Assembly (NCBI GenBank): GCA_014801735.1
Contig: JAAVDO010000010.1
Location: 1 to 34,627 of the forward strand
Length of the DNA: 34,627 nt
Source: Bacteroides sp.
GTDB taxonomy: Bacteria > Bacteroidota > Bacteroidia > Bacteroidales > Muribaculaceae
Direction: 5' to 3'
Positions 17,036-25,946 of this stretch are shown piece by piece. The translations under genes were made by a program, and so were the position numbers. Each line of letters begins with the position of its first letter. The stretch's first letter is position 1. Under the pieces are notes generated by a model. That model saw nothing but the letters and a program-made list of their open reading frames with translations, was not told the origin of the DNA and searched no databases.

Positions 17036-20000
17036 TCACACGGAAGGAAGCTCGTGGATCTTCGCAAGGATATCTACAGCTTCCTTTACTGTTGGCACAT
17101 TGGCTATTGCGAAGCTGCGGCGCCCGTCTTTCTCGCGTATGCGTATGCGCCGGGGATTGTCGCTCAGGTATTTCAGTATCCGTCCGAAAGCCTTGCTGTT
17201 ATAATACGCCTTGTTAGTCTCGTCAACAAAGTGAATATACATCGTCTCTTGCTTCAGTACCACCTTCTCTATACCCAGGCTCCGGGCCAGGCGGCGCAGA
17301 CGTGGAATCCGCAGCAGTTCGGCTGTGACGTCGGGAATTTTTCCGAAGCGGTCGATCAGTCTGTCGCTGAAGGCCTTCAGGTCAGATTCGCGTTCTATCG
17401 AGTCGAGTTCGCGGTAAAGCGAGATTCGCTCGCTTGCCTGCGGAACATATTCCGGCGGTAGCAGCAGTTCCATATCGCTCTCTATGGTGCAGTCGGCCAC
17501 GAATTCCTGTTCTTCATCGGGCGCGTCGGCTCCCGCCACTTTGCCCTCTGTCGTGAGGTCGGCAAACTCTTCGGTGCGAAGCTCTGTCACGGCCTCTTTC
17601 AGAATCTTTTGATACGTTTCATAACCCAGATCGGCTATGAAACCGCTCTGTTCGGCTCCGAGCAGATTGCCTGCGCCGCGTATGTCCAGATCCTGCATGG
17701 CGATGTGGATACCGCTTCCGAGGTCGCTGAAACTCTCTATCGCCTGAAGCCTGCGCCTGGCTGTGGGCGAGAGCGGATTACCCGGCGGAACAAGCAGATA
17801 GCAGAATGCCTTGCGCGAACTGCGTCCTACTCGTCCGCGAAGCTGGTGTAGCTCGCTTAGACCGAAGTTCTGGGCGTTGTTTATTATTATTGTGTTGACG
17901 TTTGGCATATCTATTCCGCTTTCGATAATTGTTGTCGAGAGCAGAATATCATAGTCGTGGTGTGCGAAGTCGATTATCGTCTTCTCCAGAGCTTCTGGCG
18001 ACATCTGCCCGTGACCTACTACCATGCGGGCGTCAGGAACAAGTCTTTTCACCTTCGCTTCGAGGTCATGAAGCCCCTCGATTCTCGGATTGACGATAAA
18101 CACCTGACCACCTCTCGACATTTCGAAGTTTATCGCCTCGGCAAGCACATCGTCGCTCATTGAGTCGACCGATGTGATTATAGGATGTCGGTTGGGCGGG
18201 GGTGTGTTGATCGAACTCAGATCGCGAGCCCCCATCAGCGAGAACTGTAGTGTTCGCGGAATCGGCGTTGCGCTCATCGTCAGCGTATCGACATTGGTGC
18301 GTATCTGTTTCAGACGCTCCTTCACAGCCACGCCGAATTTTTGTTCCTCGTCCACTATCAGCAGCCCGAGATCCTTGAACTTCACGTTCTTGCCTATCAG
18401 CTTGTGAGTACCTATCAGTATGTCGATTTTCCCGTCGGCCAGGTCGGCAAGTATCTGTTTTGTCTCTTTGGCGGTGCGCGCACGCGACAGATAGTCTACT
18501 CTCACCGGAAAGTCTGCCAGTCGTTTGCTGAATGTGTTGAAATGCTGGAATGCCAGCACCGTTGTCGGCACCAGCACTGCTGTCTGTTTGCCGTCTACGG
18601 CGGCCTTGAATGCCGCGCGTATCGAAACCTCGGTCTTGCCGAAGCCCACGTCGCCGCATATCAGGCGGTCCATCGGCTTGTCACTTTCCATATCGGCTTT
18701 CACGGCCTGTGTGGCAGTCAGCTGATCAGGTGTATCCTCATATATGAACGAGGCCTCAAGCTCATGCTGCAGATAGCTGTCGGGTGCAAATGCGTGTCCT
18801 TTCTGTTCGCGCCGCGCGGCATACAGTTTTATCAGGTCGCGGGCTATATCCTTCAGTTTGTCCTTTGTCCGGTCCTTAACCTTCTGCCATGCTCCTGTAC
18901 CGAGTTTGTTGATCTTGGGCGCCACTCCCTCCTTGCCGCGATATTTGGCGAGCTTGTGTAGCGAGTGGATCGACACGAATATCATGTCATCGTTGGCATA
19001 GAGAAGCTTTATCATCTCCTGGGTGCGTCCGTTCACCTGCGTGCGGTAGAGTCCCGCGAACCGTCCTACTCCGTGATCTGTATGCACTATGAAATCACCA
19101 GGTTCTATTGCTGAAAGCTCTTTGAGCGACAGGGCCAGCTTGCCGCTCCGGGCGCGGTCGCTCTTGAAGTTGTATTTATGGAATCGGTCGAATATCTGGT
19201 GGTCGGTGAATATGCATGTTTTGCGCTTCTTGTCGGCAAACCCTTCATGAAGTGTGGCCATCACGGGTATGAAGCTGATGTCGTCGCCGCGGTCGGCGAA
19301 GATAGTGCGCAGGCGGTCGGTCTGCTTCTCGCTGTCGCTCAGTATATAGAGCTTACACCCTTCCTCGGCCAGCTTTTTGAACGATTCCGCTATCAGGTCG
19401 AAATTCTTGTGATATATCGCCTGAGGCGAGCATCCGAAATCTATCATCGGCTTCGGCGCTTTCTTCTCCGGCGCTGCTGCCGCGGTGAAGTGAATATGGC
19501 GCCGCTGATACCACGACTGGGCGAACAGCTCTGCGTCTACAACATTTTTCATTGCGTCGGGATCTCCCTCGTCGGCAAGCATTGCGCTTTCGCTGAATGT
19601 CTCCGCTCCTATAGCCTTCACTCTTTCAAGGGTGAAGCGGGCGTCGCGCGATGCTATCATCGTCCCTTCGGGCAGATAGTCGATCAGCGAGCGGCCTTTG
19701 GTGCTGTTGGCCATGTTGGCGCTTATCGCAACTTCATCCATTCGCCTCTCCGACAGTTGGGTCTCGATGTCGAATGTGCGTATCGAGTCAATATCGTCGC
19801 CGAAGAAGTCGAGTCTCACCGGCAGCTCCAGACTGTAGCCGAATATGTCGAGAATCGAACCTCTCACGGCAAAGTGTCCCGGCTCATACACATAATCCTC
19901 TTCCTTGAAGCCCATCTCGCGCAACCGGTGTATGGCCTCGGTCATATCCATTGTTGCTCCTTTGCGGAATCGCAGGGTCGCTTTTTCTACCTCGTCGGGA

Positions 20001-20437
20001 TCCGACACTTTCTCGGCAAGTGCCTCAGGATAGCTCACAACGAATCTCAGCGCTTTGTCGCCCGAGGCTATCCTTGCCAGAGTCTCCGTGCGCAATATCT
20101 GCTGTGGAGCGTCTGTGCGCCCGTATTTTATATCCCGTTTGTAGCCGCTCGGCATTATCGCCACGGCTTCTTCACCGCATATTCTGGTCAGGTCGTGAAA
20201 CAGGTAGCCCGCATCGTCCATCGTGTCGCCGGCAACCAGCATCAGCCCTCCATCGGGGAGCGTCGTTTCTGCCAGAGCCATGGCCGCCGACGATCCCGCC
20301 AGTCCGTACAGATATATGTCGCTTATCGTCTTGTCGGCTATAGCTGTCCCAAGGGCTTTGCCTCGCGCACCGCTCATAAATCCTGCCGCAAGCGACTGTA
20401 GGGTCGCCTGCGGTGTCTTGTCACTCTTTCCCGCCAT
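17036..20437 (-). CDS. mfd: Transcription-repair coupling factor Mfd
   Basis: 1133 aa, full length for the family. The order is a UvrB-like N-terminal region (1-about 350), the RNA polymerase-interacting domain (about 445-510, HTDHGVGRF), and a RecG-like translocase with Walker A DVGFGKTE (about 595), DEEQ box (about 694) and MSATPIPRT. Helicase motifs TTIIESGIDMP and HQLRGRVGR and a C-terminal TRCF domain (about 980-1090) follow. It removes RNA polymerase stalled at lesions and recruits UvrA. The start is 7 bp after the S41 peptidase gene, so they form an operon. The convergent GH2-like gene ends 23 bp away with no terminator visible between them. Confidence 0.98.
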   Translation of the reverse strand: MAGKSDKTPQATLQSLAAGFMSGARGKALGTAIADKTISDIYLYGLAGSSAAMALAETTLPDGGLMLVAGDTMDDAGYLFHDLTRICGEEAVAIMPSGYKRDIKYGRTDAPQQILRTETLARIASGDKALRFVVSYPEALAEKVSDPDEVEKATLRFRKGATMDMTEAIHRLREMGFKEEDYVYEPGHFAVRGSILDIFGYSLELPVRLDFFGDDIDSIRTFDIETQLSERRMDEVAISANMANSTKGRSLIDYLPEGTMIASRDARFTLERVKAIGAETFSESAMLADEGDPDAMKNVVDAELFAQSWYQRRHIHFTAAAAPEKKAPKPMIDFGCSPQAIYHKNFDLIAESFKKLAEEGCKLYILSDSEKQTDRLRTIFADRGDDISFIPVMATLHEGFADKKRKTCIFTDHQIFDRFHKYNFKSDRARSGKLALSLKELSAIEPGDFIVHTDHGVGRFAGLYRTQVNGRTQEMIKLLYANDDMIFVSIHSLHKLAKYRGKEGVAPKINKLGTGAWQKVKDRTKDKLKDIARDLIKLYAARREQKGHAFAPDSYLQHELEASFIYEDTPDQLTATQAVKADMESDKPMDRLICGDVGFGKTEVSIRAAFKAAVDGKQTAVLVPTTVLAFQHFNTFSKRLADFPVRVDYLSRARTAKETKQILADLADGKIDILIGTHKLIGKNVKFKDLGLLIVDEEQKFGVAVKERLKQIRTNVDTLTMSATPIPRTLQFSLMGARDLSSINTPPPNRHPIITSVDSMSDDVLAEAINFEMSRGGQVFIVNPRIEGLHDLEAKVKRLVPDARMVVGHGQMSPEALEKTIIDFAHHDYDILLSTTIIESGIDMPNVNTIIINNAQNFGLSELHQLRGRVGRSSRKAFCYLLVPPGNPLSPTARRRLQAIESFSDLGSGIHIAMQDLDIRGAGNLLGAEQSGFIADLGYETYQKILKEAVTELRTEEFADLTTEGKVAGADAPDEEQEFVADCTIESDMELLLPPEYVPQASERISLYRELDSIERESDLKAFSDRLIDRFGKIPDVTAELLRIPRLRRLARSLGIEKVVLKQETMYIHFVDETNKAYYNSKAFGRILKYLSDNPRRIRIREKDGRRSFAIANVPTVKEAVDILAKIHELPSV

Positions 20438-20444
20438 GTGTCAG

Positions 20445-22121
20445 TCAGTCTGCTTTTACGGCTTTAGGCGAGAGCAGTTCGCGGTAGCGTGCCGGATCTT
20501 TTAGCACGGCGGCAGCCGCATCTACGCCCGGATCCTTTTTGAGCGAGTTCATGATCTCCCCCTTGGTATAGTAATACAATCCTATTATCTCTCGCGCCAG
20601 ATATGGCTCTATGCTGCTGCGGTTGGCGTCAAGGTCGTGTGACAGCGAGTGCTTGAGCATGGCGTTGAGGCGGTCGAACTCGGCGCTGACGCTGTCGTTC
20701 ATATATCCTTCCACTTTGGCTGCCTCGCGCAGATTCTTGAGCATCTGTTCGCACACCTTGTCATAGTTGAATCGCGCCGAGTCGATTGATTCCTTGAATC
20801 CTTCATATATCTCGTCGGTGATCACAAATTCCTCGGGTGCCGCGATAGTGGGATGTGTTGCCGCATACTTCATTGCGTAGTCGGCTGCCCAGTTGTCGCG
20901 CACCACGTTATATGTCAGTCGGCTTATATCCGGATAATCTACTTTCACATCGGGAACTATGCCGCCGCCGTCGCGCACCTTTCTGCCGTTGGCTGTCGTG
21001 AATTCGTTGGTCAGGCTGTCGGGTATGCGTCCTGCCGATCCGTCGGGATTGCGGTGAGAGTAGTCTATGGCCTGGATGAGGCGTCCGCTGGGAATATAAT
21101 ATTTGGCGGTCGTTACTTTCAGCATTCCCTCATATGGCATCGAGTAGGTGGTCTGCACCAGTCCTTTGCCGAACGACCGCGAACCGGCTATCACGGCTCT
21201 GTCAAGGTCCTGAAGCGCGCCGGCGGTGATCTCCGATGAGCTTGCTGTGCCTCCGTCTACCAGCACCACCAGCGGCATGTCAGCGCTTACTATCGGGCGC
21301 GATGTGGTCCTATATATTTTCTCGTTAAGCACTCCTTTGCCTCGTGTGCGGAGCACCTCGGTGCCTTTCGGTACGAAATAGCCCACTATCTCGACTGCCT
21401 CTTCAAGCAGGCCGCCCACATTGCCGCGAAGGTCCAGTATCAGACCCTTTACCTCTGGATTGGCTGTCAGGCTCTGAAGGGCTGCTTTCACTTCGTCGCC
21501 CGATTTCTCGTTGAAGCCTGTCAGGGCGATATAGCCTATGTTGTCGTGGGTCACCCCGTAGTATGGCACAGCTGGATTCGTGATTTTCTTTCGTTCTATG
21601 TCGAAGTCAAGAATTGAGTCTTCTACGAACGGACGGATCACCCTTACGTTTACATGCGTTCCGGGTGTACCCTTCAGGCGTTCGCTCACCTTGTCGTTGG
21701 TCAGTCCCGTCACGGTGTCGCCGTCTATTGTCAGGATCAGGTCGCCCGCTTTCAGTCCTGCTATGGCTGCGGGTGAATTTTCTTGCGGTCCGGCTATGAT
21801 GGTACCTCGCGGTGTCTGGCGTATGTATGAGCCTATGCCGCCATACTCTCCCGTTGTCATGGTGCGGAATTCGGTCTGCTCCTTGCGGGGCATGTACTCC
21901 GTGTAGGGGTCCAGATCGCTGAGCATTGCGTCGATGGCTGTGTTGATCGCTTTCTCGATATCTATGGAATCCACATAGGCCATCTGTATTTGCTTCACAA
22001 CCTCGTTGAAAATCTCCAGATTGCGGGCTACGTCTACTTTCTTCGAACGTGTTGCGCGCCCGGGCAGGGCTGCGCTCAGGGCCAGCGCTGCGGTGGCCAG
22101 ATATACGGCATATTTCTTCAT
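20445..22121 (-). CDS. S41 C-terminal processing peptidase (CtpA/Prc-like), exported
   Basis: 558 aa with an N-terminal signal peptide (about 1-23). A helical N-terminal segment with DPYTEYMP is followed by a PDZ domain (about 85-175, GLKAGDLILTIDGD). The S41 catalytic core has the nucleophile Ser in GGTASSSEITAG (about 290) and the Lys base in SRSFGKGLVQ (about 316). The C-terminal roughly 150 residues are helical and more variable. It should cleave periplasmic or envelope proteins at C-terminal sites. Operon with mfd. The TAACTTAG upstream (22178 to 22171, minus) is a one-mismatch -7 candidate. Confidence 0.95.
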   Translation of the reverse strand: MKKYAVYLATAALALSAALPGRATRSKKVDVARNLEIFNEVVKQIQMAYVDSIDIEKAINTAIDAMLSDLDPYTEYMPRKEQTEFRTMTTGEYGGIGSYIRQTPRGTIIAGPQENSPAAIAGLKAGDLILTIDGDTVTGLTNDKVSERLKGTPGTHVNVRVIRPFVEDSILDFDIERKKITNPAVPYYGVTHDNIGYIALTGFNEKSGDEVKAALQSLTANPEVKGLILDLRGNVGGLLEEAVEIVGYFVPKGTEVLRTRGKGVLNEKIYRTTSRPIVSADMPLVVLVDGGTASSSEITAGALQDLDRAVIAGSRSFGKGLVQTTYSMPYEGMLKVTTAKYYIPSGRLIQAIDYSHRNPDGSAGRIPDSLTNEFTTANGRKVRDGGGIVPDVKVDYPDISRLTYNVVRDNWAADYAMKYAATHPTIAAPEEFVITDEIYEGFKESIDSARFNYDKVCEQMLKNLREAAKVEGYMNDSVSAEFDRLNAMLKHSLSHDLDANRSSIEPYLAREIIGLYYYTKGEIMNSLKKDPGVDAAAAVLKDPARYRELLSPKAVKAD

Positions 22122-22250
22122 ATTCGTCTTCTTTCTTGGTGTGAACTTCTGTCTTGTCGGAATTTCTCCGCTAAGTTACGCATTATTATAACACTAAAGC
22201 GTGAATAAAGGTCAAATTTCTGTTTTCTTGAAATTTTTTTTCGAAAAATA

Positions 22251-22281
22251 TTGCACAGTCCAATTTTTTGCCTTAACTTTG
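22251..22281 (+). promoter_or_regulatory. Promoter of tandem tRNA-Asn genes
   Basis: TTG (22251-22253), 20 bp spacer, TAACTTTG (22274-22281), 34 bp before the first tRNA. Same architecture as the tRNA-Arg promoters. Confidence 0.75.
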
Positions 22282-22315
22282 CACCGCAAAAGTTCAAGAG
22301 AGGACTGCAATTCCT

Positions 22316-22389
22316 GCTTCAGTAGCTCAGTTGGTTAGAGCACCTGACTGTTAATCAGGGGGTCGTTGGTTCAAGCCCATCCTGAAGCG
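22316..22389 (+). tRNA. tRNA-Asn (anticodon GTT), copy 1
   Basis: A 74-nt cloverleaf with perfect 7-bp acceptor stem GCTTCAG/CTGAAGC, anticodon loop CTGTTAA, standard GG in the D-loop and TTC in the T-loop, discriminator G, and no encoded CCA. The T-stem has a T50-T64 mismatch. Confidence 0.96.
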
Positions 22390-22412
22390 CTACTTCAAAT
22401 AGTTTATATCAG

Positions 22413-22486
22413 GCTTCAGTAGCTCAGTTGGTTAGAGCACCTGACTGTTAATCAGGGGGTCGTTGGTTCAAGCCCATCCTGAAGCG
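22413..22486 (+). tRNA. tRNA-Asn (anticodon GTT), copy 2
   Basis: Identical to copy 1, 23 bp downstream, including the T-stem T50-T64 mismatch. Confidence 0.96.
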
Positions 22487-22490
22487 CCGG

Positions 22491-22532
22491 ATCGCCGCAT
22501 CGTCCTTTTGGTCGTTGCGGCGATACTGTTTT
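22491..22532 (+). terminator. Intrinsic terminator of tRNA-Asn transcript
   Basis: A 9-bp perfect stem, ATCGCCGCA (22491-22499) with TGCGGCGAT (22516-22524), followed by ACTGTTTT. Confidence 0.8.
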
Positions 22533-22640
22533 ATGTCGATCCCTTATGCGCTATCGCTGTTGATGTCAATAATTTCAGAGTTCGCTGCAATGTGGCTGCA
22601 ATTTCTTGCCCCTGCATTGGTTTGTTTCACAAAATTAGCC

Positions 22641-22648
22641 TATATTTG
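22641..22648 (+). promoter_or_regulatory. -7 box for SGNH gene
   Basis: TATATTTG, a full -7 match, with a TTG at 22617-22619 (21 bp spacer). The predicted leader is about 50 nt. Confidence 0.55.
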
Positions 22649-22701
22649 TTGTCGGGTAGTGCGTACCTGCCCCTAACATAACTTTTTTCCTATTTTCCGC
22701 C

Positions 22702-24078
22702 ATGAAACGCAATTTTTTGTCACTTCTCTTCATCCTCGTTTCTATCGCTTCGGCGTTTGCCGACCTCCCTTTCCGTCAGCACAGGTTTGACCAGTTCAAG
22801 GCTCTTCCCCTTGCCGACAGTACTATAGTGTTTTTCGGAAACTCCATAACCAATATGCACGAATGGTGGGAAGCATTCGGTTCGGAGCAGAAGGTGCTCA
22901 ACCGCGGAAACTCCGGAGCCATGACTCCCGAACTCCTCGAAAATATCGGCACCGTGATTGCTCTCCACCCCTCGAAGTTGTTCATCGGTATCGGTACTAA
23001 CGACCTCGGCACAGCCTCCCTTGCTCAGCCCGACAGCGTAGCCGGTCGCATAGCTCGCATGGTCGAGCTCGTCCGCACCGGTTCTCCCGCCACCGAAATC
23101 TACGTCCAGTCGATTCTGCCCAGCCGGGTAGGCATACGCACTCTCGATGCTATCAAGGCCACCAACGCCCGTGTTAAAGAGCTCGTTGAGCCCCTCGGCG
23201 CTACATACATCGATCTTTTCGACGATCTTGCGGCCATCCCCGAAAAGACTGTCTCCTACGATGGCCTGCATCTTACCTCCAAGGGCTACGCTATATGGCT
23301 CAATAAGATAGCACCCATTGTCGGCCTCACTCCGATCTATACTCCCGAAATGGTCGAAAACAATGGCGGCATTCCTAACAACTCTTTCGGAATGCGAAAC
23401 ACCTACTTCAGCGCCTATCCGGTACATTCTTCCGACGTCCTCATCATGGGCGACGAGATGATTCACGGCGGCGAGTGGCATGAACTTCTTGCCAATCCCT
23501 CGGTCAAGAACCGTGGCACCGGCTGGGGCTACGGTGGCATATCGTTGCAGAACTGGATCAACAGTGTTGAAGCTATTCTCGATACCAACGGTAACAAGGA
23601 GGCTCCCTCGAAGATTCTTCTTTACGTCGGTACCCAGCCTCTTTATGCCAAGAACGCCGATATGCAGGCCATCATCGCCGACTATAAGGCTCTGATCGAA
23701 AAAATCCGTCAGTACGCTCCCGCATCTAAAACCCGTATCGAGCTGCTGTCCCTCATTCCGCGCACCCTGGCCGCCGACAACGATTCCCTTACTATCCCGT
23801 TCAACAATCTTCTGAGCTCGCTCGTTTCCGACGATGCCAACATCGGCTATATCGACATCTTCACACCCCTTGCCCTCAACGACCATTCCGCCGACAGCAC
23901 CCTTGTCGACTCCCACAACTATCTTACCGGTCGTGGCTATGGAGCGGTAGCCCGCACTATCGCCCCCTTCGTTCCCGGTTCCAAAGCTCGCTGCCCCAAG
24001 TGCATCGAGGCCACCTACAACGCCATTTCCGCCGCCACCCCCGCCGCTTGCATTCCGACAGAAAATGAGTGCCATTAA
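22702..24078 (+). CDS. Exported tandem SGNH hydrolase-fold protein, second domain degenerate
   Basis: 458 aa with signal peptide (about 1-20). Domain 1 (about 38-210) has all SGNH blocks: FFGNSIT with Ser48, NRGNSG (68-73), IGTND with Asn100, and the DGLH dyad with Asp187 and His190. Domain 2 (about 228-425) repeats the layout with decayed residues: IMGDEMI has Glu252 where Ser is expected, NRGTGWG (270-276) keeps the Gly block, GTQP has Gln312 for Asn, and DSH (403-405) is out of register with the Asp-His dyad. The tail has four cysteines (CPKC at 431-434, C450, C457). Domain 1 probably removes an acyl group from a glycan, as related Bacteroidetes esterases do; the substrate is unknown. It is monocistronic. 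Confidence 0.87.
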   Translation: MKRNFLSLLFILVSIASAFADLPFRQHRFDQFKALPLADSTIVFFGNSITNMHEWWEAFGSEQKVLNRGNSGAMTPELLENIGTVIALHPSKLFIGIGTNDLGTASLAQPDSVAGRIARMVELVRTGSPATEIYVQSILPSRVGIRTLDAIKATNARVKELVEPLGATYIDLFDDLAAIPEKTVSYDGLHLTSKGYAIWLNKIAPIVGLTPIYTPEMVENNGGIPNNSFGMRNTYFSAYPVHSSDVLIMGDEMIHGGEWHELLANPSVKNRGTGWGYGGISLQNWINSVEAILDTNGNKEAPSKILLYVGTQPLYAKNADMQAIIADYKALIEKIRQYAPASKTRIELLSLIPRTLAADNDSLTIPFNNLLSSLVSDDANIGYIDIFTPLALNDHSADSTLVDSHNYLTGRGYGAVARTIAPFVPGSKARCPKCIEATYNAISAATPAACIPTENECH

Positions 24079-24122
24079 TATTTTTTTGCTACCCGTTTGC
24101 CCTCCGGTTCCGATAATTTGAC

Positions 24123-24130
24123 TAACTTTG
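24123..24130 (+). promoter_or_regulatory. -7 box for TerB-like gene
   Basis: TAACTTTG, with TTTG at 24096-24099 upstream (23 bp, slightly long). The leader is about 54 nt. Confidence 0.5.
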
Positions 24131-24187
24131 TTTTACAAGTCAAAATCAGTTAACCGAATTATAAACCAACACTAAAGTACACAATCA

Positions 24188-24631
24188 ATGGGACTTTTTG
24201 ATAAAATTTTCCAGCAGGTGCCCGAAGAAGACAAGCTCACCAAGCAGGAAGCCTTCGCAGGCATAGCTCTTGCCATGGCTGGTGCCGATGGCAGCATCGC
24301 CCAGTCCGAGTGGGACGGTATCGTGAACTATATCCGTCGTCTCCGTCTTTACGACAACTTCTCCGGTCCTGCTTTCGACAAGATGTTCGACAAGCTCTTC
24401 CGCATCCTCAAGAATCAGGGTGCCAGTTCTCTTGTTTCATCCTCTATAAAGGGCCTTCCCGAAGATCTCAAGCTCACGGCTTTTGCCTGCGCCGTTGATA
24501 TCGCTCTGGCCGATGGCGTTCTTGAGGATGAAGAAAAAGACATCATCAACCAGCTTGCCGAGACCCTCGAGATTCCCGAGCAGACAGCCGTTTCGATCAT
24601 CGAGGTCCTCATCATCAAGAACAAAGCCTGA
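24188..24631 (+). CDS. TerB-like helical protein
   Basis: 147 aa, cytoplasmic, with no signal or membrane segment. Two similar helical halves each carry an acidic AxADGxI/L motif: AGADGSI (31-37) and ALADGVL (106-112), the latter followed by EDEEKDII. This is the pattern of the TerB/TerB-like fold, where the Asp residues bind metal. The family name comes from tellurite resistance, but isolated TerB domains in Bacteroidetes have no established role, and no other ter genes are nearby. It has its own promoter and terminator. Confidence 0.75.
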   Translation: MGLFDKIFQQVPEEDKLTKQEAFAGIALAMAGADGSIAQSEWDGIVNYIRRLRLYDNFSGPAFDKMFDKLFRILKNQGASSLVSSSIKGLPEDLKLTAFACAVDIALADGVLEDEEKDIINQLAETLEIPEQTAVSIIEVLIIKNKA

Positions 24632-24654
24632 ACTCACTCCTGTCCATCTTATCT

Positions 24655-24695
24655 CCGGCCGCCCCGTCTCATCCACCCGGCGTCCGGATTTTTTA
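24655..24695 (+). terminator. Intrinsic terminator of TerB-like gene
   Basis: The stem pairs 24655-24663 with 24679-24687 (8 of 9 pairs, one C/T mismatch), followed by ATTTTTTATT. Confidence 0.8.
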
Positions 24696-24795
24696 TTCCT
24701 ACACCCCGCCGTCTCATCTCCCAAACCTCACTCATTCATTGAGTATTTTGACTTTTATTATGACAGATATTGAGAGTAGTGGGTGCATAATTTGA

Positions 24796-24831
24796 AAAAG
24801 GCCACAAAACCTTGCGATTTTGTGGCCTTTT
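24796..24831 (-). terminator. Bidirectional terminator downstream of tRNA-Arg(TCT)
   Basis: A perfect 14-bp stem (24796-24809 with 24818-24831) around an 8-nt loop, with A-runs on one side and T-runs on the other. It lies 3 bp past the tRNA 3' end on the minus strand and could also stop plus-strand transcription. Confidence 0.9.
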
Positions 24832-24834
24832 CTG

Positions 24835-24908
24835 TGATCCGGATGCGACTCGAACGCATGACCGTCTGCTTAGAAGGCAGATGCTCTATCCAGCTGAGCT
24901 ACCGGACC
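24835..24908 (-). tRNA. tRNA-Arg (anticodon TCT)
   Basis: A 74-nt cloverleaf on the minus strand. The acceptor stem GGTCCGG/CCGGATC has a G2-U71 wobble, the anticodon loop is CTTCTAA, the D-loop has standard G15, G18 and G19, the T-loop is TTCGAGT, and the discriminator is A without encoded CCA. Its standard tertiary positions contrast with the altered tRNA-Arg(ACG) in this window. Confidence 0.96.
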
Positions 24909-24926
24909 CCTTTTTATTTGCGTTTG

Positions 24927-24958
24927 CAAAGATAGTCATTTTTTGTTGTCTCTGCAAA
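24927..24958 (-). promoter_or_regulatory. Promoter of tRNA-Arg(TCT)
   Basis: On the minus strand: TTTG (24958 to 24955), 20 bp spacer, TATCTTTG (24934 to 24927). This is a full consensus, 18 bp before the tRNA. Confidence 0.8.
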
Positions 24959-24989
24959 AAAAATGCCATTTATCAGCTTGTCGGCTGAT

Positions 24990-25871
24990 TCACAGTGTGT
25001 CGAGCACAGCCCTGATTTTCTCGTATGTCGTCAGTCTTGTCGGCACGAGCGGCAGCCGTAATTCGTTTTCGATGTAGCCCATGGCGTTGAGCACGCATTT
25101 CACGCCCGCAGGATTGCCGTCTACAAACAGCAGTGAGAACAAGTCGGTGAAGCGGTGATGAATCGTCCTTGCTGCGTCATAGTCTCCTTGCAGCGCCAGG
25201 CGCACCATCTTCGAGAATTCTCGCGGGAAAGCATTGCCTATCACCGAGATGACTCCAACGGCTCCGAGCGTTATCAACGGAAATGTTATCCCGTCGTCGC
25301 CGGATATCACCATGAATTCCGGTTTCTTGTGCTTTATGATCTCGTCCATCTGGCTTATGTTGCCCGATGCCTCTTTGATGCCGATTATGTTTGAGAAATC
25401 GTTGGCCAGTTTCAACGTCGTCTCTGCAGTCATATTCACACCCGTGCGTCCCGGCACGTTATAGAGTATCACCGGCAGCGGCGATTCGCGTGCTATCGCC
25501 GCATAGTGTTCATATATGCCTTGTTGCGAGGGTTTGTTATAGTAAGGAACAACGCTCAGTATCGCGCTGTAGGCCGACAGGTCCATCGACTTGAGTTCGT
25601 TGACTACAGCCTGAGTGCAGTTACCGCCGCAGCCTATCACCAACGGAACTCGGCCTGCAACTCTCTCTGCAACAAACCGGCGTATTTCTGCACGTTCCTC
25701 TTGGGTCAGTGCCGGCGTCTCTGCGGTAGTGCCCAGCACTACCAGATAATCGCTGCCGCTGCGTATCTGATATTCTAATAGTCGGGCAAGGGCATCGAAA
25801 TCTATCGATTTGTCACTCTTGAACGGAGTGATCAGGGCTACGCCCATCCCTTGTAAATTTATTCGCGCCAT
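24990..25871 (-). CDS. dapA: 4-hydroxy-tetrahydrodipicolinate synthase DapA
   Basis: 293 aa, the usual length. It is a (beta/alpha)8 class I aldolase with the GTTAE motif (47-51; second Thr of the triad), Tyr138 in YNVPGRTG, Arg142 and Schiff-base Lys166 in GIKEASG. It condenses pyruvate with aspartate semialdehyde in the first step of the lysine/meso-diaminopimelate branch. It has its own -7 box and is followed by the tRNA-Arg(TCT) gene. Related N-acetylneuraminate lyases share the fold, but the residues here match DapA. Confidence 0.96.
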   Translation of the reverse strand: MARINLQGMGVALITPFKSDKSIDFDALARLLEYQIRSGSDYLVVLGTTAETPALTQEERAEIRRFVAERVAGRVPLVIGCGGNCTQAVVNELKSMDLSAYSAILSVVPYYNKPSQQGIYEHYAAIARESPLPVILYNVPGRTGVNMTAETTLKLANDFSNIIGIKEASGNISQMDEIIKHKKPEFMVISGDDGITFPLITLGAVGVISVIGNAFPREFSKMVRLALQGDYDAARTIHHRFTDLFSLLFVDGNPAGVKCVLNAMGYIENELRLPLVPTRLTTYEKIRAVLDTL

Positions 25872-25896
25872 ATAGGGGTGAATTGAGTTCTTTGTG

Positions 25897-25904
25897 CAAA
25901 TTTA
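25897..25904 (-). promoter_or_regulatory. -7 box for dapA
   Basis: TAAATTTG on the minus strand (25904 to 25897), 25 bp before the ATG. No clear -33 element. Confidence 0.55.
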
Positions 25905-25946
25905 CGCAATCTCCGTTAATTTACTCGCCTCCAGCTCCACATTTTT

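Noticed and set aside
22665..22677. A 13-mer ACCTGCCCCTAAC shared with 31234-31246
   Set aside because: Only two copies, on opposite sides of their respective -7 boxes; no consistent position, so probably chance.
22720..24075. 451-aa minus-strand ORF opposite the SGNH gene
   Set aside because: Gly/Val-rich antisense shadow caused by codon bias of the real gene; no signal or domain.
24973..24988. Short dyad TCAGC/GCTGA after dapA as a terminator
   Set aside because: Only 5 bp, and the T-run is about 7-8 nt away; too weak to call.
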